64,000 nt of DNA from Methyloversatilis sp. (GTDB lineage Bacteria > Pseudomonadota > Gammaproteobacteria > Burkholderiales > Rhodocyclaceae). The notes below the pieces were generated by a model. It was not told where the DNA came from and did no database searches. It worked only from the letters and a program-made list of their open reading frames with translations. The stretch spans positions 124,001 to 188,000 of the forward strand of contig JAEUNO010000032.1 in the NCBI GenBank assembly GCA_016791045.1. The letters are read 5' to 3'. Within the stretch, counting starts at the first letter, position 1. Each line of letters starts with the position of its first letter. A program made the position numbers and the translations under genes. Positions 62,507-64,000 of this stretch are shown one piece after another.

Positions 62507-64000
62507 TCAGCGGATCACGCCTGCAGCGAGGCGGGTCGTGCGCAGCTTCAGTTCGATGCCGATCACGCCCCACAGCCTCAGCTCGTCATGCAGGCTTGCA
62601 TGGGTCAGCGGCGATGCCGACAGCCATTCCGCCCGGGCGCCCAGCTGATAACCATTGCCGGCGCGCTCGATGCTGAGCGGCAGTTCAGTGAAATCTTCGC
62701 GGCTGCGGTGCAGCAGCACAGCCAGCCGCAGACAGAGGATCAGCGACCAGTCGCGCGCGTCGGCCGAAGCCGAGTTCACCTTTTCGAGCTTGCCGCGATG
62801 GGCCAGCACGATGCGCGCCAGACGCGACTGGTCCATGCGCGAAAAACCCGGCATGTCGGCGTTGCCGACGATGTAGGCGCTGTGCTTGTGATAGCCGGCA
62901 TGCGCAACCGAAATCCCCAGTTCATGCAGGCAGGCTGCCCAGCTCAGCATCTGCAGGTCGGGGTGATCGCCACCTGCTGCGGGATTGAGCGAACGGAACA
63001 GGCGCAGTGCCGTATCGCGCACCCGATCGGCCTGCTTCTGGTCGACCTGGTAGCGCCGCATGAACTGCAGCACCGTCGCATCACGCAGGTCCTGGTGGTG
63101 ATAGCGGCCCAGCAGGTCGTACAGCACGCCCAGCCTCAGCGCGCCTTCCGAGAAACTCATGCGCTCCAGCCCGAAAGCATCGAATACCGCCGACATGATG
63201 GCGAATCCGCCGGCCAGCACCGGCAGGCGGTCGGGTCGCAGACCGGCGATGCCGAGCCGGTTCACGTCGCCGACGCGCAACAGCAGCGCGCGCAGCTTTT
63301 CCATGGCCTGGCGGGTCAGCGCACCCTGCGACCAGCCGTTCAGTTCCATGATGTCGAGCAGCGCCCGCGCCGTGCCGCTTGATCCGACGGCTTCGTCCCA
63401 ACCGAGCGACCGATAGCCATACTCGATGGTTTCCAGTTCGCGCCGCGCCGCCAGTTCGGCTTCGCGCAACGAGCGCTTGTCCATCCGGCCATCCGGAAAG
63501 TAGCGCAGGCTGAATGCCACGCAGCCGATGTACAACGACTCAAGCGCCAGTGGCTCGAAGCTGCGACCGATGATGAATTCGGTCGAGCCGCCACCGATGT
63601 CGACCACCAGTTGCTGGCTCGATGGATTGGGCAGCGTATGCGCGACGCCGACATAGATCAGCCGGGCCTCCTCGCGCCCGGCGATGACTTCGATCGGAAA
63701 ACCGAGCGCCGCTTCGGCCTGTGGCAGAAGTTGCGGTGCATTCTTGGCCACGCGCAGGGTGTTGGTGGCCACTGCGCGCACCTGATCCGGTGCAAAGCCG
63801 CGCAGGCGCTCATTGAATCGCGACAGGGCTTCGATGGCCCGAAGCTGCGACGGGCCGTCCAGCAACTTGCCCTGTCCCAGTCCCGCCGCCAGCCGGACGG
63901 TTTCCTTCAGGCCGTCCAGCGGATAGATCTGGTCGTCGACAACGCGGGCGACCTGGAGACGGAAGCTGTTCGAGCCCAGGTCAACCGCAGCGAGTAGTTC
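62507..64000 (-). CDS. ppx: Exopolyphosphatase/guanosine pentaphosphate phosphohydrolase (5' partial)
   Basis: The frame stays open to the window end, so the first few codons are missing; about 498 residues are seen, near full length. The ASKHA-fold nucleotide-binding motifs are VDLGSNSFRLQV at the start and VVDIGGGSTEFIIG near residue 140-155, with a helical HD-like C-terminal half. It would release phosphate from polyphosphate and perhaps convert pppGpp to ppGpp. The Ppx and GppA roles cannot be separated from this sequence alone. No ppk gene is in the window. Confidence 0.93.
   Translation of the reverse strand, partial: ELLAAVDLGSNSFRLQVARVVDDQIYPLDGLKETVRLAAGLGQGKLLDGPSQLRAIEALSRFNERLRGFAPDQVRAVATNTLRVAKNAPQLLPQAEAALGFPIEVIAGREEARLIYVGVAHTLPNPSSQQLVVDIGGGSTEFIIGRSFEPLALESLYIGCVAFSLRYFPDGRMDKRSLREAELAARRELETIEYGYRSLGWDEAVGSSGTARALLDIMELNGWSQGALTRQAMEKLRALLLRVGDVNRLGIAGLRPDRLPVLAGGFAIMSAVFDAFGLERMSFSEGALRLGVLYDLLGRYHHQDLRDATVLQFMRRYQVDQKQADRVRDTALRLFRSLNPAAGGDHPDLQMLSWAACLHELGISVAHAGYHKHSAYIVGNADMPGFSRMDQSRLARIVLAHRGKLEKVNSASADARDWSLILCLRLAVLLHRSREDFTELPLSIERAGNGYQLGARAEWLSASPLTHASLHDELRLWGVIGIELKLRTTRLAAGVIR

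Overview
The window is a G+C-rich, gene-dense chromosomal segment of a betaproteobacterium, most plausibly a Rhodocyclales member resembling Methyloversatilis. The class assignment rests on the gene order rimP-nusA-infB-rbfA-truB-rpsO-pnp, the scpA-scpB-rluB-trpS block, the tRNA Pro-Arg-His cluster, PEP-CTERM proteins, and an ATP-dependent DNA ligase with its companion exonuclease. The genus is inference only. No plasmid, phage, IS element or CRISPR array was seen.

Layout. 1-2531: end of an Mrp-type Na+/H+ antiporter operon (D, E, F, G), followed by a 300-base gap rich in nested inverted repeats. 2833-8287: GFA-family protein, secreted zinc peptidase, GGDEF-EAL protein, 2OG-Fe oxygenase, hydroxypyruvate isomerase. 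8364-11813: tungstate ABC transporter (tupBCA) with a divergent ModE-like regulator. 11825-15215: GAF-type regulator divergent from an aldehyde dehydrogenase and a DUF779 gene. 15234-16917: M20 amidohydrolase and MEKHLA protein. 16942-22240: ligase-associated exonuclease and ATP-dependent ligase, separated by three PEP-CTERM genes. 22283-26637: DUF429 protein, NhaR-like regulator, HPF-like protein, Bax1-I membrane protein, chemoreceptor. 26705-31291: htpG with a sigma32-type promoter, a pseudouridine synthase with five 51-residue repeats, and a small membrane protein whose ribosome-binding site lies inside a long hairpin. 31388-33954: membrane-anchored class III aminotransferase divergent from phosphatidylserine decarboxylase. 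33955-39345: parC, parE, rdgC. 39373-42588: second GGDEF-EAL protein and a pseudopilin. 42752-43069: three tRNAs.

43158-51732 is the translation and RNA-metabolism block rimP, nusA, infB, rbfA, truB, rpsO, pnp. It is read on the minus strand from a promoter near 51822-51851, and a terminator-like hairpin lies in its leader. 51894-57815 is a second minus-strand block: PHP exoribonuclease, YciO-type protein, site-2 protease, TrpRS, ScpA, ScpB, RluB. 57896-58273 is a lone gcvH. 58293-62499 is an Mla/Mce-type lipid ABC transporter operon, and 62507-64000 is a ppx/gppA gene cut by the window end.

Most genes are ordinary housekeeping or metabolic genes. The parts most worth a second look are non-coding or architectural: the hairpin over the start codon at 30631-30679, the dyad-rich gap at 2579-2807, the PEP-CTERM insertion in the ligase locus with a sigma54-like promoter, the repeat-expanded pseudouridine synthase, the aminotransferase-Psd pair, and the leader terminator of the rimP operon.
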